This document shows, piece after piece, positions 16,288 to 25,816 of a stretch of 64,000 bases of DNA. The stretch is from assembly GCF_014641595.1 (NCBI RefSeq), contig NZ_BMIA01000001.1, positions 2,294,426 through 2,358,425 on the forward strand, given 5' to 3'. The stretch's first letter is position 1, and every line of letters starts with the position of its first letter. This DNA comes from Dyadobacter endophyticus (GTDB lineage: Bacteria; Bacteroidota; Bacteroidia; Cytophagales; Spirosomataceae). The position numbers were made by a program, and so were the translations under genes. The notes under the pieces are model-generated. The model was given only the letters and a program-made list of their open reading frames with translations. It was not told where the DNA came from and ran no database searches.

Positions 16288-18645
16288 CTATTTAAAGGGT
16301 ACTTTCAACTTATGCAAAGCCTGGTTCCGGAAAAACGCGACTTCCCCCTCGCCCATCCAGTTGATCTCCTGAAAAATATCTGTCAACTCCGCCACATTGG
16401 CAATATCGCGGTGGTTCAGGACCCGTATCACATCACCCGGCTTCATGCCTGCACGTGCAAGCAAGCTATTTTCAGCCACGGCTTCTACTACCACACCCTT
16501 TTCATCGGGCAACCCATAGGCCGATCGGTCACCCAGGCCATTTACATTCCGCAACTGGCCGCCCAGCCAGGCTATCGCGGATACGGCTTTGCTGTCGGTC
16601 CCATTTTTGATCGCCGGAAGAGGCACCTTTGCGGCCTTGCTTTTCAGTTCGATAGAGACGATGCCAAATTCGTCCATGGCGAAATTCACAAAGCCCAATT
16701 TCAATGCCGGACTGCCCGGTTTCACGCGGTAATCGCCCTTTGCCGGGTCCTCAAACATCGGGTCACCTTCCAGGCTGTGTGCGTCGGTACCATTATGGCG
16801 GGCCTTTTCAAGCGCTGGCTGGTCGGGGAAAAGATTGTAATCCACCTCTTTGCCCCATTCATTTACCCGGATCGGCGCGTAGGGTTTCGTGACGATATTT
16901 TTTCGGAATACATCACCGCTTTTGGCAAACCACACATGCGGGTGGAAGGAGTTATTAACCATAATATTATTTTCCACGACCCGCTGAAAACCTTCCCGCA
17001 GCTTCAAACCGCCATTCAGGCACAAATTATTGTAAATATGATAGTTGGAACTGCCATCGTCGAGGTCGATGTCCCACCCATGGTCGCAACGGAAGCGGTT
17101 ATTACGGATCACAATCGTCCTGCCTGCGTCCAGAAGGATCAGTTCGGGATGGGCGGCAGCGAGGCTGTCCATCCGTTCCCGCACCGGATGCCAGAACCGG
17201 TCGCGTCCCCAGGAATTGAACGAGCCATGGTCACCCGTTTCCAGCACGGTGTCGAACACGTCGTTGAACTCGATCAAATGCCCGCCCCACGTGCCTTCGC
17301 TCACGTTAATGCCTGCCCGCGGGATGTTGTAGATCGTGTTGTGGCTAACGGTAATATCCATACTCATCGAAATCTCCACGCCGGCGACCTGCTTCTCCAC
17401 GCGCCCCAGGCCGTGCATCAGGTTATCGTAAACCCTGCATTGGGCCGGGTAATTATCAGTTTTCGGGCCGGGAGCCTTGTCCATTCGGTCGTAAGGCACC
17501 GCCTGGTTGTATTCGAAACTCGGCGAACGCACCGCGCCGGGGTCGCCCACAAAGCAAACCGCACTGGCTCCGGTTTCTTCAAAATGACATGCGGAAACTT
17601 CGCCACCGCGGTTGTAATTACTGAAAAACACCCCGTTGCCACCCACCGCATTGAAATGGCACTTGCGAATGGCGCAATTTTCGGTACCGTCCAGCAACAC
17701 CGCTCCGCCACGGTAAATGGTCCAGTCGCTCCGGAGTAACGGTTCTTTGGTTTCCATGAAAGTGCGGAGGGTATGCGCCAGTTCAAAACCCTCGATATGG
17801 ATATTCCGAACCGGTTTCTGCGCGGTGCCGCGGAATTCGAACAAATGCCTGATCTGCGGCGTCAGCACCTCGCGGGCGTCCGCAGGCGCATACACGTACA
17901 GCGTACGCGAAGGGGCGTCATAGTACCATTCATCAGGCGCGTCGAGCTCTTCGAGCAGGTTTTCGATGAAACGGTACTTGTCGTGCATGCCCATCTGGCG
18001 ATTGTTCTGATACCCCCCTTCGAGCGCCAGCGTGGTGTCGCCTGTTTTCCCTGTCACCCGGTAATGGTAATCGCCCCATTCGTGCTTATGCATGGCGTGG
18101 ATGAAGGCACCCTCCGGCCGCTTCCAGGAGTTGATTTTCGCTGGTGAAAGCACATCCGCCGAATAGCCGCCGAAATGGCTGACCGCCGGGTCAAAATTCG
18201 GGTAACGCGCCATGTGCAGTTTTTTCCTGCCAATAAACAGCTGGTCGAAAATATAATCGCCGCCGATAGTCGCCTTCTTGACATTACCCTTGTATTCCAA
18301 CCATTTAACCGGGACAACTGCCGCGCCGCTAATTGTGACTTTTTCTCCGGGAAAGGCTTTGTAGGTTACCGCTTGCCCCGCCGCCCGCGAGTCCTCCGGC
18401 CCGAAAACGACGGGTTTGGAAAAATAATACGTGCCTCCCCGCAGAAACACAGTTACTGTTCCGCTCATGCTCCTCACCTTGTTGCGCGCAGCTTCAAGGG
18501 TCGCCAACGGTTTTTCCTTCGTGCCCGCGTTACGATCGCTCCCACCCGGGGCAACGTAAATATCCGCAGCAGGCAGTGAGGTCGCAAATGCAGCGCATAT
18601 GGCACACAATGTAATCGTTATCAATCTTTTAAAATTTTCATTCAT
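16288..18645 (-). CDS. Exported right-handed parallel beta-helix protein with C-terminal PDZ domain
   Basis: 785 residues from the ATG at 18645; a longer frame starts 12 codons upstream but lacks a better signal. The signal peptide (cleavage near LPAAD) is followed by IYVAPGGSDRNAGTKEKPLATLEAARN, the usual opening of right-handed beta-helix polysaccharide enzymes. The helix coils continue to about residue 640, with GDHGSFNSWGRDRFW and HGWDIDLDDGSSNY as likely active-site loops. GH141-type fucosidase/xylanase proteins share this layout, but I cannot fix the family. The last 75 residues form a PDZ domain (VVVEAVAENSLLARAGMKPGDVIRVL). A PDZ fused to a beta-helix enzyme is unusual. It lies 61 bases after the CxxCH gene and is probably co-transcribed. 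Confidence 0.8.
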   Translation of the reverse strand: MNENFKRLITITLCAICAAFATSLPAADIYVAPGGSDRNAGTKEKPLATLEAARNKVRSMSGTVTVFLRGGTYYFSKPVVFGPEDSRAAGQAVTYKAFPGEKVTISGAAVVPVKWLEYKGNVKKATIGGDYIFDQLFIGRKKLHMARYPNFDPAVSHFGGYSADVLSPAKINSWKRPEGAFIHAMHKHEWGDYHYRVTGKTGDTTLALEGGYQNNRQMGMHDKYRFIENLLEELDAPDEWYYDAPSRTLYVYAPADAREVLTPQIRHLFEFRGTAQKPVRNIHIEGFELAHTLRTFMETKEPLLRSDWTIYRGGAVLLDGTENCAIRKCHFNAVGGNGVFFSNYNRGGEVSACHFEETGASAVCFVGDPGAVRSPSFEYNQAVPYDRMDKAPGPKTDNYPAQCRVYDNLMHGLGRVEKQVAGVEISMSMDITVSHNTIYNIPRAGINVSEGTWGGHLIEFNDVFDTVLETGDHGSFNSWGRDRFWHPVRERMDSLAAAHPELILLDAGRTIVIRNNRFRCDHGWDIDLDDGSSNYHIYNNLCLNGGLKLREGFQRVVENNIMVNNSFHPHVWFAKSGDVFRKNIVTKPYAPIRVNEWGKEVDYNLFPDQPALEKARHNGTDAHSLEGDPMFEDPAKGDYRVKPGSPALKLGFVNFAMDEFGIVSIELKSKAAKVPLPAIKNGTDSKAVSAIAWLGGQLRNVNGLGDRSAYGLPDEKGVVVEAVAENSLLARAGMKPGDVIRVLNHRDIANVAELTDIFQEINWMGEGEVAFFRNQALHKLKVPFK

Positions 18646-18706
18646 AACTAAAAAACACCGTACGGAGCCGGTACCGATCAAACTTCGTTCTGATTAATAT
18701 AAATAG

Positions 18707-21700
18707 CTATTTCAATGTACGGATATAGGCCAACAAATCGGCTACCTGCTGGTCGGAGTAGGTGTCGATCAGTCCCTTAAGCATGAATGACCGACCGCCC
18801 AGCGCGCCCTGGCTTTTGATCTGCCCGGCCGGAATGAAGGTAGTTGCCCCTCCCATGAATGCGAGCGTGGTGCCGCGTTTGTCCTGACTCACCAGATAGC
18901 CTTCGAAATTCGTCCCGTCCTTTTTACTTATCCTATAAACAGTGTATCCGCTTTCGACGGCTGCATCGGGATCGAGAATGGCCGTCAGCAATGCCTCATT
19001 TTCCCGGCTCGCCGAGCCGTCCAGCGATGGCGCGATATTCTGCCCCTTACCTCCGGCCTGATGACAGTTCAGGCAGGTCTGAAAGAGGGCCCTGCCCGTT
19101 TCCGCATCTCCTTTCTGCTGCCCGGCTATGGTCATATATTTGTCTAGTCTGGTTTTGAATGCCTTCTTTTTCTCACTTTCCGCAGATTTGGCCCGACTTA
19201 GCAGGCTTGCCGTTTCCGCGTTCCGGCGAACAGCCACCAGCCTTTCGGCAGTAGGGACGTCCAGGGAGCTTCCACTGAGTTGTTTGTTTTTAATAAGGTA
19301 AATCAAAAGATCGGCCCCGGCGGGCGACGATGGGAGCATGCTCGCTAGCGCTGCTTTTTCCGCGGCGTCCAGCTTTGATACCCACTTTTGAGCGGCCAGC
19401 CTCGCCGATGCGGGATCCGTCTTTGCCAGCGCCGTCAATGCATAGGCGCGCACATCGAACTCCCGGCTGCCGTTGTTAACGACCTTAACCAATGCATTTT
19501 TGCCCAAAGCCGGATTCGCGTCGATCGCTTTCAACGCCAGTTTGACCGACGACGCGGGCATATCGCGGTCCAGCACGGCCAGCACCTGACCTACTGCATC
19601 ACGCATTCCAAACCTCCCGACTGCATCGAGCCCGAGGTCGACTTCCGCCTGATCGTTACTTTTTAAAAGCCGCGATACCGGCGCAGCCAGCAAGCCATTC
19701 AGTTCCGCCGACTGGACCTGTGCCTGGTTATCGATCGCAAAACGGACATATTGCGTCGCCTGGGGTGCCTCGAAGGCCGGTTTGATCGCTGAAAGCACAT
19801 TTTTATTGGACAGCATCGCGGTAATGCTGGTAAACGTAGGCTCGTCGAGCTTTTCGATATGTGCCTCTGGCCAGAAACGCAGGAATGCCTCTTCCCGATC
19901 GTCCTTCGGCAATGCCTGGGCCGCCCAGAGCAGGTTTTCGACAGGTACCCTAGCCACATCCGGCCCGGAAATGAAGCGGTTTAGTGCCTCCGAATGTTTT
20001 TCAAGGGCCATTCTTGCCAAAAACCTTTCGAAACTCCGCTCATAAGGCCCGCCGAGCATTTCGCCCGCCAACTCCGGCTTGCAAGCGGCAATAAGAATGG
20101 CAATACCCGCCCTATCCAGCTCGACCGCCTCGCCCAACGTGCGCAATACCTGCGAGCGCACCATGGGATCGGAATCGTCTGCCGAAATCTTCGCCAGCGC
20201 CGCAATTTCAGCACCATTCAATTTAAAACTACTCAATGACCGTACCGCCTCGCGCCGGATAGCGGGGGATGCTTCGGCGAGCAGGTTGCCCATTAATGCG
20301 GCATCGAAGTGCTGTAAACTTTCGAGGCACCAGAGCGCGTGGATTCTTGTAATGTCGTCGGCAGTACGGTCCGCGGCTATGGTGGTGATGGCCGGGATCA
20401 GCGCATTCGTTTCTTCGCGTGGCCGGTCGGCGATCTGATGCCAGGCGGCCCTTTTTGCCCAAAGCGAGGGAGCGCGCAAATGCTCCGGCAAAGCAGAAGC
20501 AGGCATTTTGTAAAAATCAGGAATATTCCTCGGCCGCTGGGTCACATGGCGAATCCGCCAAATGCGGCCGTGTGTCTTGTCGCGGTCGGGGTGCGTGGTG
20601 GGTAATTCGTTGTGGGAAACGATCTTGTTGTACCAATCGGCGATGTACAGGCAGCCGTCCGGCCCGAATTCCATATTCACAGGCCTGAACCAGTCATCTT
20701 CCGAGGTAAGCAAATCGGGCAAATGGGCGGCGGAAACAGTGCCATCCGCATTTCTCACAACTTTCACCGCATTAACAGAACTCGTGATCGGGTTGGCCAG
20801 GAACGCCACATCGCGAAACGCCTCGGGAAATGAACCGGATGCATCGTCCGCGAACGCCGTCCCCGAAATGCCCGTACCACCGACGCGGAACGAATGCAAT
20901 GCAGGCATAAATGGCTGATAAGGCCTCAACTTTTCATTCCCTATGCCCGGCAACGCCGTTCCCGGCTCCATCGGGACCACCGAATAGCCCAGGTCGTTCG
21001 CTTCGGACCCGTACCATTGCCCGTTACCCCGCAACTGAAAGCCCCATATATTGTTCAGTCCCACGCTTACCAGTTCCATTTTCCGGCCATCGGACGTAAA
21101 ACGCGCTATTTTACTGAAATCGATTTTCAAACTATCACCACTCACCAGCGACTTCACGCGTCCCTTATTGAGCGCGCCGTGGCTGAAGTGGATCCAGTTT
21201 CCCGGCGCCCGCACGAGCGCATGCGCCATCGTGTGCGTATCCGTGAACCCGAAACCGGTAAAGAGCGGTACGCGCTTATCGGCCCTGCCATCTTTATCGG
21301 TATCATCCATAAAAAACAGCTCCGATCCCTGGGCGATATACGCGCCGTCGCGGTACGGCAGGATACTCATCGGGATCGTCAGTCCATCGGCCCAAACCGT
21401 CGGTTTCGCCGGCCCCTTTCCGTAGATATCCGAAAGCACAATGACCTTGTCCACTCCTTTGGTTTCGCCTTTGTAGAGCTGCAAAACGCGTTTGAAATTG
21501 GGATGATTACGCTGGGCATTCTCATCGTCCATCAATTTCAGGAGATCTTCCCAGCGAATGTCTGAAATCGGGTCGAGGGGGTACATTCTGGCCGTCTGCG
21601 TCCACAACCTCCCCGCATCGTCGAACGTAAGGTCGATCGGCTTGAATACGCTGTCACGCTCGCTGGCCACGAGTTCTATCACAAACCCTTCGGGCAGATG

Positions 21701-21835
21701 AAATCCGGCCAACTCCTGCTCCGGCGTATTGGCGCCCCTGCGGACGGAATGGGTCTTGTCCTGCGCGGCAGCCGGTGTTATACATGAAACCACCGCAATA
21801 ATATATGCATGAAGGTAACGTCTGGACACGGTCAT
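18707..21835 (-). CDS. PVC-type heme-binding CxxCH protein with HEAT repeats (membrane-bound dehydrogenase-like)
   Basis: 1042 residues with an N-terminal signal (cleavage near PAAAQ). Residues about 40-430 form a six-bladed propeller like the Planctomycetes 'membrane-bound dehydrogenase' domain (GFVIELVASERDSVFKPIDLTFDDAGRLW; ADWYNKIVSHNELP). HEAT-like helical repeats follow (about 480-860). A C-terminal cytochrome c domain carries the heme motif CLNCH near residue 920 and ends with DLLAYIRTLK. Such proteins are thought to oxidise sugars or related compounds in the periplasm and pass electrons to a cytochrome. Its pairing with a beta-helix carbohydrate protein (16288-18645) suggests a polysaccharide substrate; this is inference. 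Confidence 0.88.
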   Translation of the reverse strand: MTVSRRYLHAYIIAVVSCITPAAAQDKTHSVRRGANTPEQELAGFHLPEGFVIELVASERDSVFKPIDLTFDDAGRLWTQTARMYPLDPISDIRWEDLLKLMDDENAQRNHPNFKRVLQLYKGETKGVDKVIVLSDIYGKGPAKPTVWADGLTIPMSILPYRDGAYIAQGSELFFMDDTDKDGRADKRVPLFTGFGFTDTHTMAHALVRAPGNWIHFSHGALNKGRVKSLVSGDSLKIDFSKIARFTSDGRKMELVSVGLNNIWGFQLRGNGQWYGSEANDLGYSVVPMEPGTALPGIGNEKLRPYQPFMPALHSFRVGGTGISGTAFADDASGSFPEAFRDVAFLANPITSSVNAVKVVRNADGTVSAAHLPDLLTSEDDWFRPVNMEFGPDGCLYIADWYNKIVSHNELPTTHPDRDKTHGRIWRIRHVTQRPRNIPDFYKMPASALPEHLRAPSLWAKRAAWHQIADRPREETNALIPAITTIAADRTADDITRIHALWCLESLQHFDAALMGNLLAEASPAIRREAVRSLSSFKLNGAEIAALAKISADDSDPMVRSQVLRTLGEAVELDRAGIAILIAACKPELAGEMLGGPYERSFERFLARMALEKHSEALNRFISGPDVARVPVENLLWAAQALPKDDREEAFLRFWPEAHIEKLDEPTFTSITAMLSNKNVLSAIKPAFEAPQATQYVRFAIDNQAQVQSAELNGLLAAPVSRLLKSNDQAEVDLGLDAVGRFGMRDAVGQVLAVLDRDMPASSVKLALKAIDANPALGKNALVKVVNNGSREFDVRAYALTALAKTDPASARLAAQKWVSKLDAAEKAALASMLPSSPAGADLLIYLIKNKQLSGSSLDVPTAERLVAVRRNAETASLLSRAKSAESEKKKAFKTRLDKYMTIAGQQKGDAETGRALFQTCLNCHQAGGKGQNIAPSLDGSASRENEALLTAILDPDAAVESGYTVYRISKKDGTNFEGYLVSQDKRGTTLAFMGGATTFIPAGQIKSQGALGGRSFMLKGLIDTYSDQQVADLLAYIRTLK

Positions 21836-22039
21836 AGGGAGCGGTTTTGATGATCTGGAATTTCGGATTTATCAGATGTATCAAAGCAATCGGTAACCTA
21901 TTATCTACCGTAAACCAGATATTCATTAGTACCAGCCTTCTGCTAATTCGCCGAATAAGAATTTCCGTAGGCTGACTTATACTTATGCCCCGTTGCCCCG
22001 GCAAATTATGACATTGAAGAACTTTCATCAACCTGAATT

Positions 22040-22603
22040 ATGAATGAAACACTTATCTTTTTGGAGCAGAAAGTCTTCTGCCAGTCGTTTATCGCCGACA
22101 TACTTTCCGGTTTCATAACCTCCTTCGTATTCCTTTTTGCGCTTCTGTTTTTGTTTCGTCCACGGATAAGAATAGCCCGTCATATCGCGACACATGTGAG
22201 ATCATATGGTTGCCGGTCGAACAAGTGGTATTGCTTCAAAATCATCAACAGATCCTTGTTCAGAGCGTTTGACCTTCGTGTCGAGGTGATTCAAAAGATC
22301 CCGATGACCGGTCCCGAGGGGAAAACGAACCACCGGACGGAACCCCTCACGCTCATAAAAGACCAGTACAACTACGTAGCACCGTTCAGAGTTGGGGAAA
22401 AATCCGAGTACGCACTCTGGTTTTTGACAACGGACGATATCTCCACCATCTTCAATGACAATGAACATCACATCATTGAACTACGAGTAATTTGCAAGCA
22501 CGAACTAACGGGATTGGGAAGCGTATTTGTCAGAACCTATTCAAAACATGACATAAAAGAAGGCACATTCAAGTCGGGCAATACATTTGAAATTGTAAAT
22601 TGA
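22040..22603 (+). CDS. Membrane-anchored protein of unknown function
   Basis: 187 residues. One clear N-terminal membrane helix (about 22-42, GFITSFVFLFALLFLF) is followed by a basic stretch (RPRIRIARHIATHVR) and a cytoplasmic beta-rich domain of about 130 residues (YCFKIINRSLFRAFDLRVEVIQK; VGEKSEYALWFLTTDD). I do not recognise the family. It is divergent from the CxxCH gene, stands alone, and is followed by terminator-like hairpins at 22678-22701 and 22717-22755. The surrounding AT-richer composition suggests a separate acquisition, but that is only an impression. Confidence 0.65.
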   Translation: MNETLIFLEQKVFCQSFIADILSGFITSFVFLFALLFLFRPRIRIARHIATHVRSYGCRSNKWYCFKIINRSLFRAFDLRVEVIQKIPMTGPEGKTNHRTEPLTLIKDQYNYVAPFRVGEKSEYALWFLTTDDISTIFNDNEHHIIELRVICKHELTGLGSVFVRTYSKHDIKEGTFKSGNTFEIVN

Positions 22604-22677
22604 ATTCTGTATCATTACATACTTTTAAGCCACCACGGTTAAAACTGAATCTGCTATGAAACCAGACATTATTGTGA

Positions 22678-22701
22678 TGTAAGCCTCTGAGGTTTACATT
22701 T
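22678..22701 (+). terminator. Hairpin downstream of the membrane protein gene
   Basis: TGTAAGCCTC pairs with GAGGTTTACA (22678-22698) with one G-T wobble pair in the stem; it is followed only by TTT. A weak plus-strand terminator is likely. Confidence 0.45.
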
Positions 22702-22716
22702 AGATCAAGCCAATTA

Positions 22717-22755
22717 TGAAAAAGGACATCTCACATGCGAGGTGCCCTTTTTCGT
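22717..22755. terminator. Bidirectional intrinsic terminator
   Basis: AAAAAGGaCATCTC pairs with GAGGTGcCCTTTTT around ACATGC. The T-run is present on both strands, so it can stop the plus-strand membrane gene and the minus-strand oxidase operon that ends at 22810. Confidence 0.85.
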
Positions 22756-22809
22756 TTCAATACCTGGTTCAAACCAGACCCTTAACGGACAGCCGGATTA
22801 CGTGAATCG

Positions 22810-24573
22810 CTACCAGCCCATATAATAGGTCTTGCTCAACCAATCCGGGCGAAGGAGATGAAAATGTGATTCCAGCATTTTCTCCGCTTCGCAAAACGCT
22901 CCTTCTACCCATCCTTGCTGATCGGAATAGGCCTCACCAACAACATAAATATGCTCGTCTGCATCCGGCTTGCGCATGTAAGGCATGACGTCCCAAACCG
23001 GCACACCGGCCTTCCAGGCATGGTACCCTGCGCCGAACGGATCGTCGGACCAGTCGCGGAAATAGGTCACGTATGGTTCCGGGATTTCCACCTGTGCACC
23101 ATGCAATTCACGCAGCTGATTCATAATTTCATTCACCATCAATTGCGTAGCCTGCTCTCTTTCAAGGGCTTTCAGCTCCACCAGCGAGGCCGATGCCGCC
23201 GCGCTTACTTTGAACAGCACGGTATCATCCGAAAGTGCCTTCCAAAATGTCTCGGTTTCCATATCCCCGTAGCTGCCGAGTAGCATCGAGTTGTTGTTCT
23301 GCGGATCGGTGCCGAAGTAGTAGCATTGCCGCATCGGCAGGTCGGTAATAGAGTGCCCGGAGTCGATACCCAGCTGTTTCCACCAGGGCTCACGGAAGCC
23401 CATCAGGATTTTGAATGCAGGCTCCATGATCACCGAACGGATATTCCGGTCAAGAGCGGTGTTTTCATTGGAATTGAAAAAGAAATTCTGCTGATCGAGC
23501 AGTTCCAGCGATTTACGCGGCATTCCGAGAATAATTTGGTTGGCATAAGCATACCACAGGGTGTTGCTCGGGATATTCAGGAAAGTGAGCTCGTAGCGGT
23601 AATCGTCACGCAGCTCATGGCCTTTCGAGAAGGTCAGCAGCTTGTTTTCCGACCAGATAGTCCCGCCCGGAATGCCTGTATACTGATTCGCAAGCGCATA
23701 GGCGATGCTATCGTAACCTTCCTCGATCGTTTTATAAGTCACATCGGCCGAAAAATCTCCTACCATATAAGGAAATGCCTCTGCGGCATTCCAGTTGATC
23801 GTGTTGGAATAATAACCTCCCGCATTCGCCACAAAACTATAACCCTCTTCCGAAATCTGGTCTTTGATCAGGTTCCAGAAACCGAGGTCGTTCACCTTGC
23901 GGCCATCATAGGGCGACCCCGGGAAATTGTAGGTGAGTTTAGGCTTCACCTGGTCCCAATCCTCACTGGTCAGTTTGAAACCGTAATCATATTGCGTAGG
24001 CCCTTTGGTAACCTTGTCGGAATAATTAGCTACAAACCAGGGATCGGCCACAAGCACGTCGTAGATGATCTTGTTGAAAAGCTGGTCGGAGCTGAAACCG
24101 ATGTCGTCGTCGTTGAGGTAGTAGCGGGTCACGAGTTTCTCTCCTTTATCCTGTGCTACATTCCAGGCATTTTGTTTGAAATGTTGCTTGCGGAGGTAAA
24201 AGAGCAGATCAGCCGGGTTGCCCATCGGGAACGGAACGGGCGTCATATGGTCTTTGAGTACCGGCGTGCGCTTGCTCAGGTCTTTTTCCGTCAGCGGATA
24301 GCCTTCAATAAGCGTAGTCACGATCTCCTGTGAAGTGAGGTAGCGCATGCCTCCCAGCTCGCCCCAGAAGTTCATCCCGGGCAGGATTACCGATTCGAGG
24401 CGGCCGCCGAGGCGATCGCTCATGTCGAAAATCTGCACCTGCTCGCCGGTGTATTTGCCGGTGTCGGTCAGGCGGTAGGCGCTGTACAGGCCCGAGGTTC
24501 CTGCGCCGATGATCGCGACTTCCGTCCGTAAACCAGGCTTCATTCCGTTGTTAAGTGGCGTGTTTTTGTTCAT
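22810..24573 (-). CDS. FAD-dependent amine/L-amino acid oxidase family protein
   Basis: 587 residues. The Rossmann FAD site is clear: VAIIGAGTSGLYSAYRL (GAGTSG at 23-28), then the family motif DRLGGR (53-58) and GELGGMRYL. The C-terminal FAD contact is EAYSDQQGWVEGAFCEAEKML. This layout belongs to flavin monoamine oxidases and bacterial L-amino acid oxidases; the substrate is not evident. No signal peptide is seen, so it is cytoplasmic or leaves by an unknown route. It is the last gene of a three-gene unit, 10 bases after a second flavoprotein. Both should produce hydrogen peroxide when oxidising amines or amino acids. Confidence 0.85.
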   Translation of the reverse strand: MNKNTPLNNGMKPGLRTEVAIIGAGTSGLYSAYRLTDTGKYTGEQVQIFDMSDRLGGRLESVILPGMNFWGELGGMRYLTSQEIVTTLIEGYPLTEKDLSKRTPVLKDHMTPVPFPMGNPADLLFYLRKQHFKQNAWNVAQDKGEKLVTRYYLNDDDIGFSSDQLFNKIIYDVLVADPWFVANYSDKVTKGPTQYDYGFKLTSEDWDQVKPKLTYNFPGSPYDGRKVNDLGFWNLIKDQISEEGYSFVANAGGYYSNTINWNAAEAFPYMVGDFSADVTYKTIEEGYDSIAYALANQYTGIPGGTIWSENKLLTFSKGHELRDDYRYELTFLNIPSNTLWYAYANQIILGMPRKSLELLDQQNFFFNSNENTALDRNIRSVIMEPAFKILMGFREPWWKQLGIDSGHSITDLPMRQCYYFGTDPQNNNSMLLGSYGDMETETFWKALSDDTVLFKVSAAASASLVELKALEREQATQLMVNEIMNQLRELHGAQVEIPEPYVTYFRDWSDDPFGAGYHAWKAGVPVWDVMPYMRKPDADEHIYVVGEAYSDQQGWVEGAFCEAEKMLESHFHLLRPDWLSKTYYMGW

Positions 24574-24583
24574 GTTGATGGTT

Positions 24584-25780
24584 TTAAATGGCTTTGAAAT
24601 AATTATAACCCAGCTTAAATGGCGAGATATCGAAAGTGGAATGGCCGTCGAGCGCCAGCTCGGTCAGTATCTTACCTAAAAACGGGGTAAACTTGGCAGC
24701 CCAGCCTGTGGCATACACCACGATGTTGTGGTGATTAGGCACATAAGGCGGCGCAAAATCGATCAGCAGCTCCTTGTTCGCGATCTTGCTGAGCGCGATA
24801 AGGCAGGTCGAAGTAAAATAGGGCGTCGGATCGAGGCCTGTCATGTGCTCGCTGACCCATTCCGACGTGTAGGCGAGCTCCTTCGGGTTAGGTACGAGCG
24901 TCCGTTGCTCAGGACTTGTGAGGGGATCGATCACAAAGTCGGGTGCGACACGGATGTACTCCGGATGGTCCCAAACCACACCTGGGAAGCCATAAAACTG
25001 GTTACCGTTCGAGCCGATCGCATTCTGGAACACAAACCAGGTCGGGTACTGGATTTTCGGATCCGTCTTTTTGAAATAGGCCGAAGACATATTCCAATAG
25101 GTCGCTTCGATCGTAAACCCGAGCAGGTTGATCACGCTATCAATATACGGCCCGGGTACTAACACCAGTTTTTCACTTGTAAAAACACCTTTCGGCGTCG
25201 TCACGTTGAACAACTTTCCGTCCTGCCCAATCGCTGTCACCGGCGATTCTTCGTGCAGGGTTGTGTACGGATCCCGCTCGCAGGCCTGGTAGAGGGTTTC
25301 GATGGTGGCACGGAAATCGATGCTCGCACCATCCGCCTGGAAAAGGCCGGTATAAGTATCGGGCAGATTCCGGAAGTGGTATTGCGACTCGATTTCCTTC
25401 GCCGTCAGGCTGGTGTAAGGCACGCTCAATGCTTTGAGTGCCTGCTCGGCCTCGGCAATATTACCCTCGGTGGAATGCACCGAAGGATCACCGAACCAAA
25501 GCGTCCCAACCTTGTCGAGCAGTGTTTTGGGCGTCAGCGTTTGCAGCTCGTCCCAATACGGCTGCGCGTCCAGCGCCATTTGCACCATATATTCTTCGGG
25601 ATACGGAATGCGGTATTGCCGCGAAACGCCCGCTGAGCTGCCAAGCTGATTTTTGAAATTGAACTGCTCCAAAACCAGTGTTTTAGCTTTTCGTTTTCCC
25701 AGATGGTAACCGGTGGAGAGGCCTATTGCCCCTCCCCCGACCACGATCACATCAAAATGATGATCTGCTGGTTGCGCCAT
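24584..25780 (-). CDS. Sarcosine oxidase/N-methyltryptophan oxidase-like flavoprotein
   Basis: 398 residues, the length of monomeric sarcosine oxidases. The FAD-binding motif VIVVGGGAIGLSTG is at 11-24, followed by the family signature GSSAGVSRQYRIPYPEEYM (48-64). Cys326 (YFTSTCLIAL) lines up with the cysteine that holds FAD covalently in monomeric sarcosine oxidase, and VYATGWAAKFTPFLG matches the C-terminal flavin loop. It should oxidise a secondary amine or N-methyl amino acid, giving hydrogen peroxide. It lies between the beta-barrel gene (36 bases upstream) and the amine oxidase (10 bases downstream). Confidence 0.85.
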   Translation of the reverse strand: MAQPADHHFDVIVVGGGAIGLSTGYHLGKRKAKTLVLEQFNFKNQLGSSAGVSRQYRIPYPEEYMVQMALDAQPYWDELQTLTPKTLLDKVGTLWFGDPSVHSTEGNIAEAEQALKALSVPYTSLTAKEIESQYHFRNLPDTYTGLFQADGASIDFRATIETLYQACERDPYTTLHEESPVTAIGQDGKLFNVTTPKGVFTSEKLVLVPGPYIDSVINLLGFTIEATYWNMSSAYFKKTDPKIQYPTWFVFQNAIGSNGNQFYGFPGVVWDHPEYIRVAPDFVIDPLTSPEQRTLVPNPKELAYTSEWVSEHMTGLDPTPYFTSTCLIALSKIANKELLIDFAPPYVPNHHNIVVYATGWAAKFTPFLGKILTELALDGHSTFDISPFKLGYNYFKAI

Positions 25781-25816
25781 GTATGTCGTATTTATCGTGA
25801 AGGTTTCGTTTATTAC

